A stretch of DNA of 64,000 bases from CAZYQW01 sp964649825 (lineage in GTDB: Bacteria; Planctomycetota; B15-G4; JADJEK01). Of the stretch, positions 19,419-28,159 are shown in pieces; position 1 is the first letter of the stretch, and every line of letters starts with the position of its first letter. The notes beneath the pieces are model-generated. The model made no database searches and had not been told where the DNA came from. It saw only the letters and a program-made list of their open reading frames with translations. Where the stretch lies: positions 27,489-91,488 of the forward strand of contig CAZYQW010000023.1 in assembly GCA_964649825.1 (NCBI GenBank). The letters run 5' to 3'. The translations under genes and the position numbers were made by a program.

Positions 19419-21243
19419 CATCAAGAACGTACTCGAGGGCGACAAGGCCCTCGAGGAGCGGTTCGACCATCTCGTCTCGTGCTACCCGCAGAAGCAGGCG
19501 GCGCTGATTCCGGCGCTGCACGCGGTGCAGGACAAGCTCGGCCATCTCCCGGACGAAGCGGTCACGTTCGTCGCACGCTACTTCGACACGACGCCGGCGT
19601 ACGTCCTGTCCGTGATCACCTTCTATGACATGTTCCACCGCGAGCCGCGCGGCAAGCACGAGGTCGCGGTCTGCCGCAACCTCGCGTGCCGCGCGACCGG
19701 GGGCGAGGACGTGGTGGCCTGCCTCGAGAGGAAGCTGGGCATCCGCGTCGGCGAGACGTCGGCGGACGGCCTGGTCTCGCTCACGACGTTCGAGTGCCTG
19801 GGCGGCTGCACCGAGGCGCCGATCGTCGCGGCCGACTGGAACTACCTGCGCAACGTCGACACCGCCAAGGCCGAGCAGCTCGTCGACGACCTGCGCGCGG
19901 GGAAGCCGGCGCCGCAGGAGCCGCGCGGCGAGGAGCCGGCCCTCCCGAAGGAAGGGACGCACGAGATCTACCTGACCAAGCGGATGCGCGAGGTCGGCAA
20001 GGGCGACCGGCTCGAGGTGTGGCTCGACGACTACGTGAAGACGAACGGCTACGCGGCGCTGAAGAAGGCGCTCGCGATGAGCCGCGAGGACGTCATCGAG
20101 ATCGTCAAGGCGTCCGGCCTGCGCGGCCGCGGCGGCGCGGGCTTCCCGACCGGCGTGAAGTGGGGCTTCATGCCGAAGGAGAGCGGCAAGCCGCACTACC
20201 TGGCGGTGAACGCGGACGAGAGCGAGCCGGGCACCTGCAAGGACCGTCTCCTGATGGAGCGCGATCCGCACTCCATGATCGAAGGCGCGGCGATCGCCGC
20301 GTACGCGATCCGGGCCGAGGCGATCTACATCTACATCCGCGGCGAGTACAAGCACGCGGCCGAGGTGCTCCAGCGCGCGATCGACGAGGCCCGCGAGGGC
20401 GGCTACCTCGGCGAGAACGTGCTGGGCTCGGGCACGAAGATCGAGTGCTACATCACGCGCGGGGCCGGCGCCTACATCTGCGGCGAGGAGACCGCGATGA
20501 TGGAGTCGCTCGAGGGGAAACGCGGCCACCCGCGGCCGAAGCCCCCGTTCCCCGCCCAGTCGGGTCTCTGGAAGTGCCCGACCACGGTCAACAACGTCGA
20601 GACCCTCTGCAACGTGCCGTACGTCGTCCTGAACGGCGCCGAGTGGTATCGGTCGATGGGCAACGAGAAGAGCCCGGGGAACCTCCTCTACCAGGTGTCG
20701 GGGCGGGTGAAGCGGCCGGGCATCTACGAGCTCCCGCTCGGCACGTCCGCCCGCTACCTGATCGAGGAATGCGCGGGCGGAATGCAGGACGGCTACACGC
20801 TGGTGGGGTTCAACCCGGGTGGCGCGTCGGCCGGCTTCTTCCCGCCATCGATGGTCGACACCGCGCTCGACCACGACACGATGAAGGCGAAGAAGTCGAT
20901 GCTCGGTACGGGCGGCATCACCGTCGTCGACGACAAGTTCGGCATGCTCCCGGCCATCGACGCGTTCATCACGTTCTTCGAGCACGAGACGTGCGGCCAG
21001 TGCGGTCCGTGCCGCGAAGGCTGCGCGTGGTCGCACAAGCTGATGCACCGGTTCCTGAACGGAACCGCGAAGGTGGAAGACCTCGACGTCATGCTCGACC
21101 TGCTCGACAACGCGGTCGGCAAGACGATCTGCGTCTATCCGGAGGCGCTCGCCGGCCCGATCCGTCTCGGGATCGAGCACTTCCGCGCCGACTTCGAGCG
21201 GGCGGCCCGCCGTCCCTCGGAAGCAACGACTTCATCCTCCTAA
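19405..21243 (+). CDS. nuoEF: NuoE-NuoF fusion, NADH-oxidising subunit of complex I
   Basis: A 612-residue fusion of two normally separate subunits. Residues about 10-165 are NuoE, the thioredoxin-like [2Fe-2S] protein, with ligands in CRNLAC and ECLGGC. A linker of about 30 residues (KPAPQEPRGEEPAL) leads into NuoF. NuoF has the NADH/FMN motif RGRGGAGFPTGVKWGF, then ESEPGTCKDR, the [4Fe-4S] site CGQCGPCREG and the fourth ligand in KTICVYPEALAG. The start is probably TTG 19405, 5 nt after AAGGG; an in-frame ATG at 19384 is the alternative. Both overlap nuoA. NADH is oxidised here and electrons pass to NuoG. Confidence 0.93.
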   Translation: MTGTDIKNVLEGDKALEERFDHLVSCYPQKQAALIPALHAVQDKLGHLPDEAVTFVARYFDTTPAYVLSVITFYDMFHREPRGKHEVAVCRNLACRATGGEDVVACLERKLGIRVGETSADGLVSLTTFECLGGCTEAPIVAADWNYLRNVDTAKAEQLVDDLRAGKPAPQEPRGEEPALPKEGTHEIYLTKRMREVGKGDRLEVWLDDYVKTNGYAALKKALAMSREDVIEIVKASGLRGRGGAGFPTGVKWGFMPKESGKPHYLAVNADESEPGTCKDRLLMERDPHSMIEGAAIAAYAIRAEAIYIYIRGEYKHAAEVLQRAIDEAREGGYLGENVLGSGTKIECYITRGAGAYICGEETAMMESLEGKRGHPRPKPPFPAQSGLWKCPTTVNNVETLCNVPYVVLNGAEWYRSMGNEKSPGNLLYQVSGRVKRPGIYELPLGTSARYLIEECAGGMQDGYTLVGFNPGGASAGFFPPSMVDTALDHDTMKAKKSMLGTGGITVVDDKFGMLPAIDAFITFFEHETCGQCGPCREGCAWSHKLMHRFLNGTAKVEDLDVMLDLLDNAVGKTICVYPEALAGPIRLGIEHFRADFERAARRPSEATTSSS

Positions 21244-21261
21244 AGGACGTGCGATAAGGCG

Positions 21262-22797
21262 ATGCCCAAGATCACCCTGAACGGGAAGGACCTCGAGTTC
21301 GAGCCGGGGCAGACCGTCATCGAGGTCGCCACGCAGCACGGCACGACCGTCCCTCACTACTGCTGGCATCCGGCGCTCTCCGTGGTCGCGTCGTGCCGAA
21401 TCTGCCAGGTCGAGATCCAGGGGCCGGGACCGAAGCGCCTGGCCACGGCCTGCAACACGCCGTGCGTCGACGGCATGGTCGTCCAGTCGGAGACGCCCTC
21501 CGTGGCCAAGGCGCGCGCCGGCAATCTCGAGGGGCTGCTCCTCAACCATCCGCTCGACTGTCCGATCTGCGACAAGGCGGGCGAGTGCTGGTTGCAGGAC
21601 TACACCTACGAGTACGGAGCCGGCGTCGGACGGAACGACTTCCCGCGGCGCAAGCTCGAGAAGCGCGTCGACATCGCCGAGCATGTCCTGCTGGATCAGG
21701 AACGATGCATCCTCTGCACGCGCTGCGTGCGCTTCATGGACGACTACGCGAAGAAGCCGGAGCTGGTCGTGGTCGCGCGCGGCGAGCGGTCGGTGATCGA
21801 CATCTTCCCCGGTCAGAAGGTGACGTCCGAGTACCAGGGCAACCTCGCCGACATCTGTCCGGTCGGCGCGCTGACGTTGAAAGAGTTCCGCTTCAAGAAC
21901 CGGGTCTGGTACCTCAATGGAATCGACTCGGTCTGCCCGAGCTGCTCGCGCGGCTGCTCGATCACGCTCGACGTGCGCGACAACGAGCTGAACCGCGTCC
22001 GCCCGCGGACGAACCCGGACGTCAACGGCTACTTCATCTGCGACGTCGGCCGGTTCGGCCTGCTCGAGGCATACCACCCGCGGAACCGCATCGACCGCGT
22101 GACGGTCGACGGCGCCGACGCCACGCTCCACGCGGCGGCGGCGCGCGCGGCCGAACGAATCAAGGCAAGCGGCACCCTGCTCGTCCTCGCGTCGCCCGAC
22201 GCCACGAACGAGGAGCTGTTCCTGTTGAAGCGCATCCTGGCCGAGGCCGCCGGCATCCGGGCGAAGCTCGCGTATCGTGCGGTGCCGAAGGGCGGGGGCG
22301 ATGGGATCCTGCAGACCGGTGAGGCCGCGGCCAACGTGGCGGGCCTCGCCCGGCTCGGCTTCGAGGCGCTCGACGACGCCGGGCTGAGGAAGCTGCTCGA
22401 CGCGGCCGGAGCCGTGTGGGTGCTGGACGGCCGCGTCGAGGCGCTGGAGCCGCGACCCGACTTCGTGCTCCTCCAGGCGGTGACGTCGGCGCTCGCCGAC
22501 GACGCCGACGTGGTCCTTCCCGGCTCCACCGTGGGCGAGAAGGAAGGCACGCTCACGAACTTCGAGGGACGCATGCAGCGGATACGTCCCGCGCTGCGTC
22601 CTCCCGCGTCGGTTCCGGGCGACCTCGCGAGCCTGCGCGCGATCGGTGCCGCGCTCGGCGTCGTCGACCTGCCGCGCTCGCCGGCCGAGGCGTTCATCGC
22701 GTTCGCCGATGCAGAGGGTCGCTCCGACCTGACCCTGGCCGGCCTGCCGCGAAACGGCGTCGCCCTGAACGGCGCCGCGAAGGAGAAGACCTCGTGA
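21262..22797 (+). CDS. nuoG: NADH-quinone oxidoreductase subunit G (short form)
   Basis: A 511-residue iron-sulfur subunit. The N-terminal ferredoxin domain has ligands in HYCWHPALSVVASCRICQ and ACNTPC. The His/Cys cluster site is HPLDCPICDKAGEC, and a further cluster is in ERCILCTRCVRF with DICPVGALT. The molybdopterin-like region starts with VCPSCSRGCS and continues weakly to the end, with the family block VVLPGSTVGEKEGTLTNFEG near residue 420. At 511 residues it is shorter than common NuoG (about 700-900), with most of the middle of the molybdopterin-like domain missing. GTG of nuoH overlaps its stop by 4 nt. Confidence 0.93.
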   Translation: MPKITLNGKDLEFEPGQTVIEVATQHGTTVPHYCWHPALSVVASCRICQVEIQGPGPKRLATACNTPCVDGMVVQSETPSVAKARAGNLEGLLLNHPLDCPICDKAGECWLQDYTYEYGAGVGRNDFPRRKLEKRVDIAEHVLLDQERCILCTRCVRFMDDYAKKPELVVVARGERSVIDIFPGQKVTSEYQGNLADICPVGALTLKEFRFKNRVWYLNGIDSVCPSCSRGCSITLDVRDNELNRVRPRTNPDVNGYFICDVGRFGLLEAYHPRNRIDRVTVDGADATLHAAAARAAERIKASGTLLVLASPDATNEELFLLKRILAEAAGIRAKLAYRAVPKGGGDGILQTGEAAANVAGLARLGFEALDDAGLRKLLDAAGAVWVLDGRVEALEPRPDFVLLQAVTSALADDADVVLPGSTVGEKEGTLTNFEGRMQRIRPALRPPASVPGDLASLRAIGAALGVVDLPRSPAEAFIAFADAEGRSDLTLAGLPRNGVALNGAAKEKTS

Positions 22798-23855
22798 GCG
22801 AAACCCAGGTCCTCCTGATCGCCACCCTCGTCAAGGTGCTGGTGATCTTCCTGCTCGCGGTTCACGTCGTTCCGATCATGGTCGTTCTCGAGCGACGGAT
22901 CTCGGCGTGGATCCAGCTCCGAATCGGCCCGAACCGGGTCGGACCGCTCGGACTCTTCCAGCCGCTCGCCGACCTCGTGAAGTTCCTCGGCAAGGAGGAC
23001 TTCGTCCCGGCCCAGGCGAACAAGATCCTGTTCTGGGCTGCGCCGGCGTTGACCGCCATCCCGCCGTTCCTCGTGATGTCGATGATCCCGTTCGCGCCCG
23101 CGTTCGTGGTCAAGGGACAGCAGATCCCGGCCGTGATCGTCGACTCGTCGATCGGCATCCTGCTGGTGCTCGCGCTCTCGTCGCTCACCGTGTACGGCAT
23201 CGCGATCGGCGGCTGGTCGTCGAACAGCAAGTACTCCTTGCTCGGCGGGCTGCGGTCGTCGGCCCAGATGATCTCGTACGAGCTCGCGCTCGGGATCTCG
23301 GTGCTCGCGGTGGTCTGCGTGTCCGGCACGCTCAGCCTGACCGAGGTCATCGAGCAGCAGCGGGCGTTCATCGGGTTCGATCCCGCCACCGGCAACTGGG
23401 CCGGCTGGAACATCTTCGCGCAGCCGTTCGCGTTCATCCTGTTCCTGATCGCGGGTTATGCCGAGACGAACCGCCTTCCGTTCGACCTGCCCGAGGCGGA
23501 GTCCGAGCTGGTCGGCGGCTACCACACCGAGTATTCGTCGACGAAGTTCTCGCTCTTCTTCATGGGCGAGTACGTGGGTATGCTCGGCATCTCGTGCATC
23601 GCCGTGATCCTCTGGTTCGGCGGCTGGCACGTTCCCTACCTCGACAGGCTCGACCTCCCACAGAACGCCTTCGCCGCGATCGGCCTGGCGGCGTTCATGA
23701 CGAAGGTCGGCTTCTTCCTGTTCCTCTTCATCCAGGTGCGCTGGACCCTTCCCCGCTTCCGCTACGACCAACTCATGCGGCTCGGCTGGAAGGTCCTGCT
23801 GCCGCTCGCGCTCTTGAACATCCTCGCCACCGGCGCGGTGGTCTCTTGGAGCTGA
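22794..23855 (+). CDS. nuoH: NADH-quinone oxidoreductase subunit H
   Basis: A 353-residue membrane subunit (ND1 homologue) forming part of the quinone chamber. It contains RIGPNRVGPLGLFQPLADLVK and AETNRLPFDLPEAESELVGG, both among the most conserved blocks of complex I, plus eight or so membrane helices. The GTG start at 22794 overlaps the nuoG stop. The next gene is nuoJ, so nuoI, which normally sits here and carries clusters N6a and N6b, is missing. Confidence 0.96.
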   Translation: MSETQVLLIATLVKVLVIFLLAVHVVPIMVVLERRISAWIQLRIGPNRVGPLGLFQPLADLVKFLGKEDFVPAQANKILFWAAPALTAIPPFLVMSMIPFAPAFVVKGQQIPAVIVDSSIGILLVLALSSLTVYGIAIGGWSSNSKYSLLGGLRSSAQMISYELALGISVLAVVCVSGTLSLTEVIEQQRAFIGFDPATGNWAGWNIFAQPFAFILFLIAGYAETNRLPFDLPEAESELVGGYHTEYSSTKFSLFFMGEYVGMLGISCIAVILWFGGWHVPYLDRLDLPQNAFAAIGLAAFMTKVGFFLFLFIQVRWTLPRFRYDQLMRLGWKVLLPLALLNILATGAVVSWS

Positions 23856-23860
23856 CGCCG

Positions 23861-24406
23861 ATGGAACCCGATCCGTCCCTCGTGACCCGAATTGCGTTCT
23901 ATCTCTTCTCCGCGATGGCGATCATCTCGTCGCTCGTGGTGGTGGTGAACCGCAACCCGGTGGCCTGCGCGGTCGCGCTGGTGAGCGCATTCCTCGCGGT
24001 CGCCGGGCTGTACCTGACGCTCGGCGCGACGTTCCTGACCGCGGTTCAGATCCTCGTCTACGCCGGCGCGATCATGGTTCTGTTCCTGTTCGTGATCATG
24101 CTCCTGAACCTGGACAAGGACCCGTTCGGTGTGCCGGGCGTGAGCAAGCTCCTGGGCGCCGTGCTCGCCATCGGGATGATGTTCGCCACCGTGACGTTCC
24201 TTGGCGCCTTCGATGCTCCGGCCGGCCGGTCGATCCGCGATGGATCCGGCGCCGAGATCGGCAAGACGTTCTTCTCCGACTACCTGTTCCCGTTCGAGAT
24301 GGCCTCGCTTCTGCTCCTGGTCGCGATGATCGGTGCGATCGTGGTCGCGAGACGGCACACGCCTGACGAGGACTACGTCGCGACCTACCGCAAGGAGGGT
24401 GCGTGA
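23861..24406 (+). CDS. nuoJ: NADH-quinone oxidoreductase subunit J
   Basis: A 181-residue membrane subunit (ND6 homologue) with five helices. The diagnostic TM3 block is LVYAGAIMVLFLFVIMLLNL. A charged cytoplasmic end (RRHTPDEDYVATYRKEGA) follows. It starts 5 nt after nuoH. Its stop TGA (24404-24406) shares one base with the nuoK ATG. Confidence 0.95.
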   Translation: MEPDPSLVTRIAFYLFSAMAIISSLVVVVNRNPVACAVALVSAFLAVAGLYLTLGATFLTAVQILVYAGAIMVLFLFVIMLLNLDKDPFGVPGVSKLLGAVLAIGMMFATVTFLGAFDAPAGRSIRDGSGAEIGKTFFSDYLFPFEMASLLLLVAMIGAIVVARRHTPDEDYVATYRKEGA

Positions 24407-24705
24407 TGCCCGTCACCGACTACTACGTCGTCGCCTCGATCCTGTTCGCGATCGGCGCGGCCGGCTTCCTGACGCGCCGGAACATCCTCGTGATGTTCAT
24501 GTCGGTCGAGCTGATGCTGAACGCGGCGAACCTCGTTCTCGTCGCCGCGTCGAGCAGCTTCGACCTCGCGCGCGGCTCGGCGTTCGCGCTGGTCTCGGTG
24601 GCGGTGGCCGCGGCCGAGGTCGGCGTCGGCCTCGCGATCATCATCGCCCTGTTTCGGCTGAAGGCGTCCGTCGACGCGGAAGAGATGACGAACCTGAGCG
24701 GCTGA
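24406..24705 (+). CDS. nuoK: NADH-quinone oxidoreductase subunit K
   Basis: A 99-residue subunit (ND4L homologue) with three helices. The two functional glutamates are present in MSVELMLNAANL and AAAEVGVGLAI. AGGAGG lies 7 nt before ATG 24406, which favours this start over GTG 24403. Confidence 0.95.
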   Translation: MPVTDYYVVASILFAIGAAGFLTRRNILVMFMSVELMLNAANLVLVAASSSFDLARGSAFALVSVAVAAAEVGVGLAIIIALFRLKASVDAEEMTNLSG

Positions 24706-24736
24706 CGCCGCGGGTTCGCCGGAGCACCAGAATCCC

Positions 24737-26650
24737 ATGGACGAACAACTCCTCCAGCTCATCGTCCTGACGCCGTTCCTGTCGGTCGCGTTCCTCTTCC
24801 TGCTGCGGAAGATGCTGCCGAGGATGGCCGCCGGACTCGTCGCCAACGTCGCCGTCCTCGGTCCGTTCGTGGCCGCGTGCGCGCTCGCCCCGAAGGTCGG
24901 TGCCGAGGACGCGATCACCACGCGGCTCGCGCAGTGGATGAAGGGCGACGTCGTCGACGTCGCGCTCTCGTTCCGTCTCGACGCGCTCTCGCTCACCTGG
25001 ACGCTCGTGATCACCGGGATCGGGTTCCTGATCCACATGTACTCGCTCGGGTACATGAAGGGCGACCCGGGCTTCACGCGGTTCTTCATCTACCTGAACC
25101 TGTTCATCGGCTCGATGCTCGTGCTCGTGCTCGGGGACAGCCTGCCGCTCCTCTTCCTCGGCTGGGAAGGCGTCGGGCTCTGCTCGTACCTGCTGATCGG
25201 GTTCTGGTACGAGGACATGGCGAACGCGAAGGCGGGACAGAAGGCGTTCGTCGTCAACCGCATCGGCGACCTCGGCTTCCTGCTCGCGATGCTCCTGATC
25301 TTCTGGAAATTCCACTCGCTCACGATCACCGAGGTGACGTCGCGCGTGGTCGCGATGCACGAGGGCGGCACGCTGCTCATCGGCGACTGGCAGATGACGC
25401 TGATCGCGCTGCTCCTCTTCGTCGGCGCGATCGGCAAGTCGGCCCAGATCCCCCTCTACGTCTGGCTCCCCGACGCGATGGCGGGGCCGACGCCGGTCTC
25501 GGCGCTGATCCACGCCGCCACGATGGTCACGGCCGGCATCTACATGGTGGCACGCCTGGCCGTGGTGTTCGCGATCTCGCCGGTCGCACAGACGACGGTG
25601 GCCGTGATCGGGGTGGCGACTGCGTTCTTCTCGGCCACGATCGCGCTGCGGCAGCGGGACATCAAGAAGGTCCTCGCGTACTCGACCTGCTCCCAGCTCG
25701 GCTACATGTTCCTCGGGCTCGGCGTCGGCGCCTACCTCGGCGCGGTCTTCCACGTGGTGACGCACGCCTTCTTCAAGGCGTTGCTGTTCCTCGGCGCGGG
25801 CTCGGTGATCCACGCGATGAGCGGCGAGCAGGACGCGATGAAGATGGGCGGCCTGAAGCCGCATCTGCCGAAGACGCACCTCACGTTCCTCGTTGGGTCG
25901 CTCGCGTTGGCCGGGATCTTCCCGTTCGCCGGCTTCTTCTCGAAGGACAAGATCCTGGCCGAGGCGTTGCTCGGCGGCGGGCTCTTCTTCTGGCTCGGCG
26001 TGCTCGGCGTGATCACCGCGCTGATGACCGCGTTCTACACCTTCCGCCTCTACCGGATCGTGTTCACCGGCGACGAACGGATCGACGCGCACGCGAAGAG
26101 CCACCTGCACGAGTCCCCGTTCACGATGACGTTCCCGCTGCAGGTGCTCGCGGTCCTGTCGCTGGTCGGCGGCGCCCTCTCCCTCCCCCACTTCATTCAC
26201 TTCGACTTCCTCGGCGACTACCTCGGACCAACCTTCGCGGCGGCGCATGAGATCCGGGGACACGCCGTCGAGCACGGCGCGTTCGCCGAGGTCGGGCTGA
26301 TGCTCTTCTCGCTCGTGGTCGTGGTCAGCGGCGCGTTCTGGGCGTGGAACAGGTACGCGGACGGACCGGGCGCCGAGATCGAGCGCCCGCGACGAGGCCT
26401 GCCGTTCCTCCTCGAGAACAAGTGGTTCGTCGACGAGCTGTACGCGATCTTCGTGGTCGGGCCGATGCGGGCGCTCTCGCACCTCTCCGGCTTCTTCGAC
26501 CGCTACGTGATCGACGGCCTCGTGAACCGAATCACACGGTCGGTCGATTTCCTCGGGGACGCCGTTCGTCGGCTTCAGAGCGGGGTCGTGCAGACGTACG
26601 CGCTCGTGTTCATCGCCGGCGCGGTCTTCCTCGCCATCTCTCTGCTCTAG
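24737..26650 (+). CDS. nuoL: NADH-quinone oxidoreductase subunit L
   Basis: A 637-residue antiporter-like subunit (ND5 homologue) at the distal end of the membrane arm. Typical blocks are FLGWEGVGLCSYLLIGFWY with its Glu, LPDAMAGPTPVSALIHAATM, and QRDIKKVLAYSTCSQLGYMF with the channel lysines. The C-terminus ends in the long lateral-helix region and a last membrane helix (TYALVFIAGAVFLAISLL). The length is normal for the family. It lies 31 nt after nuoK. Confidence 0.96.
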   Translation: MDEQLLQLIVLTPFLSVAFLFLLRKMLPRMAAGLVANVAVLGPFVAACALAPKVGAEDAITTRLAQWMKGDVVDVALSFRLDALSLTWTLVITGIGFLIHMYSLGYMKGDPGFTRFFIYLNLFIGSMLVLVLGDSLPLLFLGWEGVGLCSYLLIGFWYEDMANAKAGQKAFVVNRIGDLGFLLAMLLIFWKFHSLTITEVTSRVVAMHEGGTLLIGDWQMTLIALLLFVGAIGKSAQIPLYVWLPDAMAGPTPVSALIHAATMVTAGIYMVARLAVVFAISPVAQTTVAVIGVATAFFSATIALRQRDIKKVLAYSTCSQLGYMFLGLGVGAYLGAVFHVVTHAFFKALLFLGAGSVIHAMSGEQDAMKMGGLKPHLPKTHLTFLVGSLALAGIFPFAGFFSKDKILAEALLGGGLFFWLGVLGVITALMTAFYTFRLYRIVFTGDERIDAHAKSHLHESPFTMTFPLQVLAVLSLVGGALSLPHFIHFDFLGDYLGPTFAAAHEIRGHAVEHGAFAEVGLMLFSLVVVVSGAFWAWNRYADGPGAEIERPRRGLPFLLENKWFVDELYAIFVVGPMRALSHLSGFFDRYVIDGLVNRITRSVDFLGDAVRRLQSGVVQTYALVFIAGAVFLAISLL

Positions 26651-26675
26651 GACTCAAGGAAGGACCCATCGGGGC

Positions 26676-28157
26676 ATGGACTTCGAAAGCCACATCCTGT
26701 CCTTGATCACCTTCGCCCCGCTCGTTGCGGCGTTGGTGGTCGCGCTGCTGCCGCGGGGTTCGAACACCGCTCTCAAGGGAACGGCGCTGCTGCTCAGCCT
26801 CGCGACCTTCGGCCTGTCGCTCTTCATCTTCGACGTCGACCCGACGGGCGCGATGTCGTTCGTCGAGCGCCACGAGTGGATCCCGAGCTTCGGCATCTCG
26901 TACACGATGGCGGTCGACGGCATCTCGATGCCGCTCGTGCTCCTCTCGTGCCTGCTCGTGCCGATCGTCATCGCGACGACGCAGAGCATCAAGGACCGCG
27001 TCAAGGAGTACCTCGTCCTGCTCCTGGTGATGCAGACGGGCATGGTCGGCGTCTTCTGCGCCACGGACATCGTGCTCTTCTACGTCTTCTTCGAGCTGAC
27101 TCTCATCCCGCTCTACTTCCTGATCGGGATGTTCGGCGGAGCGCGACGGGTCTACGCGGCGTTCAAGTTCTTCTTGTTCACGGCAGTCGGCAGCCTGCCG
27201 ATGCTGATCTCGATCCTCTACCTGTTGTTCCACCACAAACAGACGATGGGGACGTACTCGGCGGCGTTCGACGACCTGCGCGCGCTGACGCTCGACGGGA
27301 CCACGCAAGCCTGGGTGTTCGCCGGATTCGCGCTCGCGTTCGCGATCAAGGTGCCGATGTTCCCGTTCCATACCTGGCTCCCCGACGCCCACGTCGAGGC
27401 GCCGACCGGCGGGTCGATCATCCTGGCCGGGATCATGCTGAAGCTCGGCACGTACGGTTTTCTCCGCTTCGGGCTGCCGATCCTCCCCGACGCGGCGAGG
27501 CAGTTCGCCGGCCCGCTGCTCGTGCTCTCCGTGATCGGGATCATCTACGGCGCCTACCTCGCGTGGGCTCAAGACGACCTGAAGAAGCTCGTGGCGTGCT
27601 CGTCGGTGAGCCACATGGGCTTCGTGATGGTCGGGATCTTCGCGCTCGAGGCGGACGCGATCCGGGGCGCGGTGCTGCAGATGCTGAACCACGGCATCTC
27701 GACCGGAGCGCTCTTCCTCCTCGTGGGCATCGCGTACGACCGCCGTCACAAGCGCGGTCTCGACGACTTCGGCGGGCTCGTGAAAGTAGCGCCCGCGCTC
27801 GGGTTGGCGCTCGTCGTCACGTCGATGTCGTCGATCGGGCTCCCCGGCCTGAACGGGTTCGTCGGCGAGCTCCTCATTCTGCTCGGCGCGTTCAAGACGG
27901 TGCCGTACGTCGCGGGATTGGCCGCGCTCGGTGTGCTTCTCGGCGCGATCTACATGCTGCAGATGGTCCGTCGCGTCTGCTACGGCAAGCCGAACAGCGT
28001 CGACGCCGCCAACCTCACGGACATGAACACGATCGACAAGCTGGCGTTCCTGCCCCTCGTCGTGCTGATGTTCTGGATCGGGCTCCAGCCCGGCTTCCTC
28101 CTCGACCGCATCGGACCGTCGGTCGACGCGCTCATGACGGCCTTCGGGAACACCTGA
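26676..28157 (+). CDS. nuoM: NADH-quinone oxidoreductase subunit M
   Basis: A 493-residue antiporter-like subunit (ND4 homologue). The key Glu is in FYVFFELTLIPLYFLIGMFG, and the helix-broken channel region carries LPDAHVEAPTGGSIILAGIM and DDLKKLVACSSVSHMGF. About fourteen membrane helices. It starts 25 nt after nuoL and ends 2 nt before nuoN. Confidence 0.96.
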   Translation: MDFESHILSLITFAPLVAALVVALLPRGSNTALKGTALLLSLATFGLSLFIFDVDPTGAMSFVERHEWIPSFGISYTMAVDGISMPLVLLSCLLVPIVIATTQSIKDRVKEYLVLLLVMQTGMVGVFCATDIVLFYVFFELTLIPLYFLIGMFGGARRVYAAFKFFLFTAVGSLPMLISILYLLFHHKQTMGTYSAAFDDLRALTLDGTTQAWVFAGFALAFAIKVPMFPFHTWLPDAHVEAPTGGSIILAGIMLKLGTYGFLRFGLPILPDAARQFAGPLLVLSVIGIIYGAYLAWAQDDLKKLVACSSVSHMGFVMVGIFALEADAIRGAVLQMLNHGISTGALFLLVGIAYDRRHKRGLDDFGGLVKVAPALGLALVVTSMSSIGLPGLNGFVGELLILLGAFKTVPYVAGLAALGVLLGAIYMLQMVRRVCYGKPNSVDAANLTDMNTIDKLAFLPLVVLMFWIGLQPGFLLDRIGPSVDALMTAFGNT

Positions 28158-28159
28158 TC

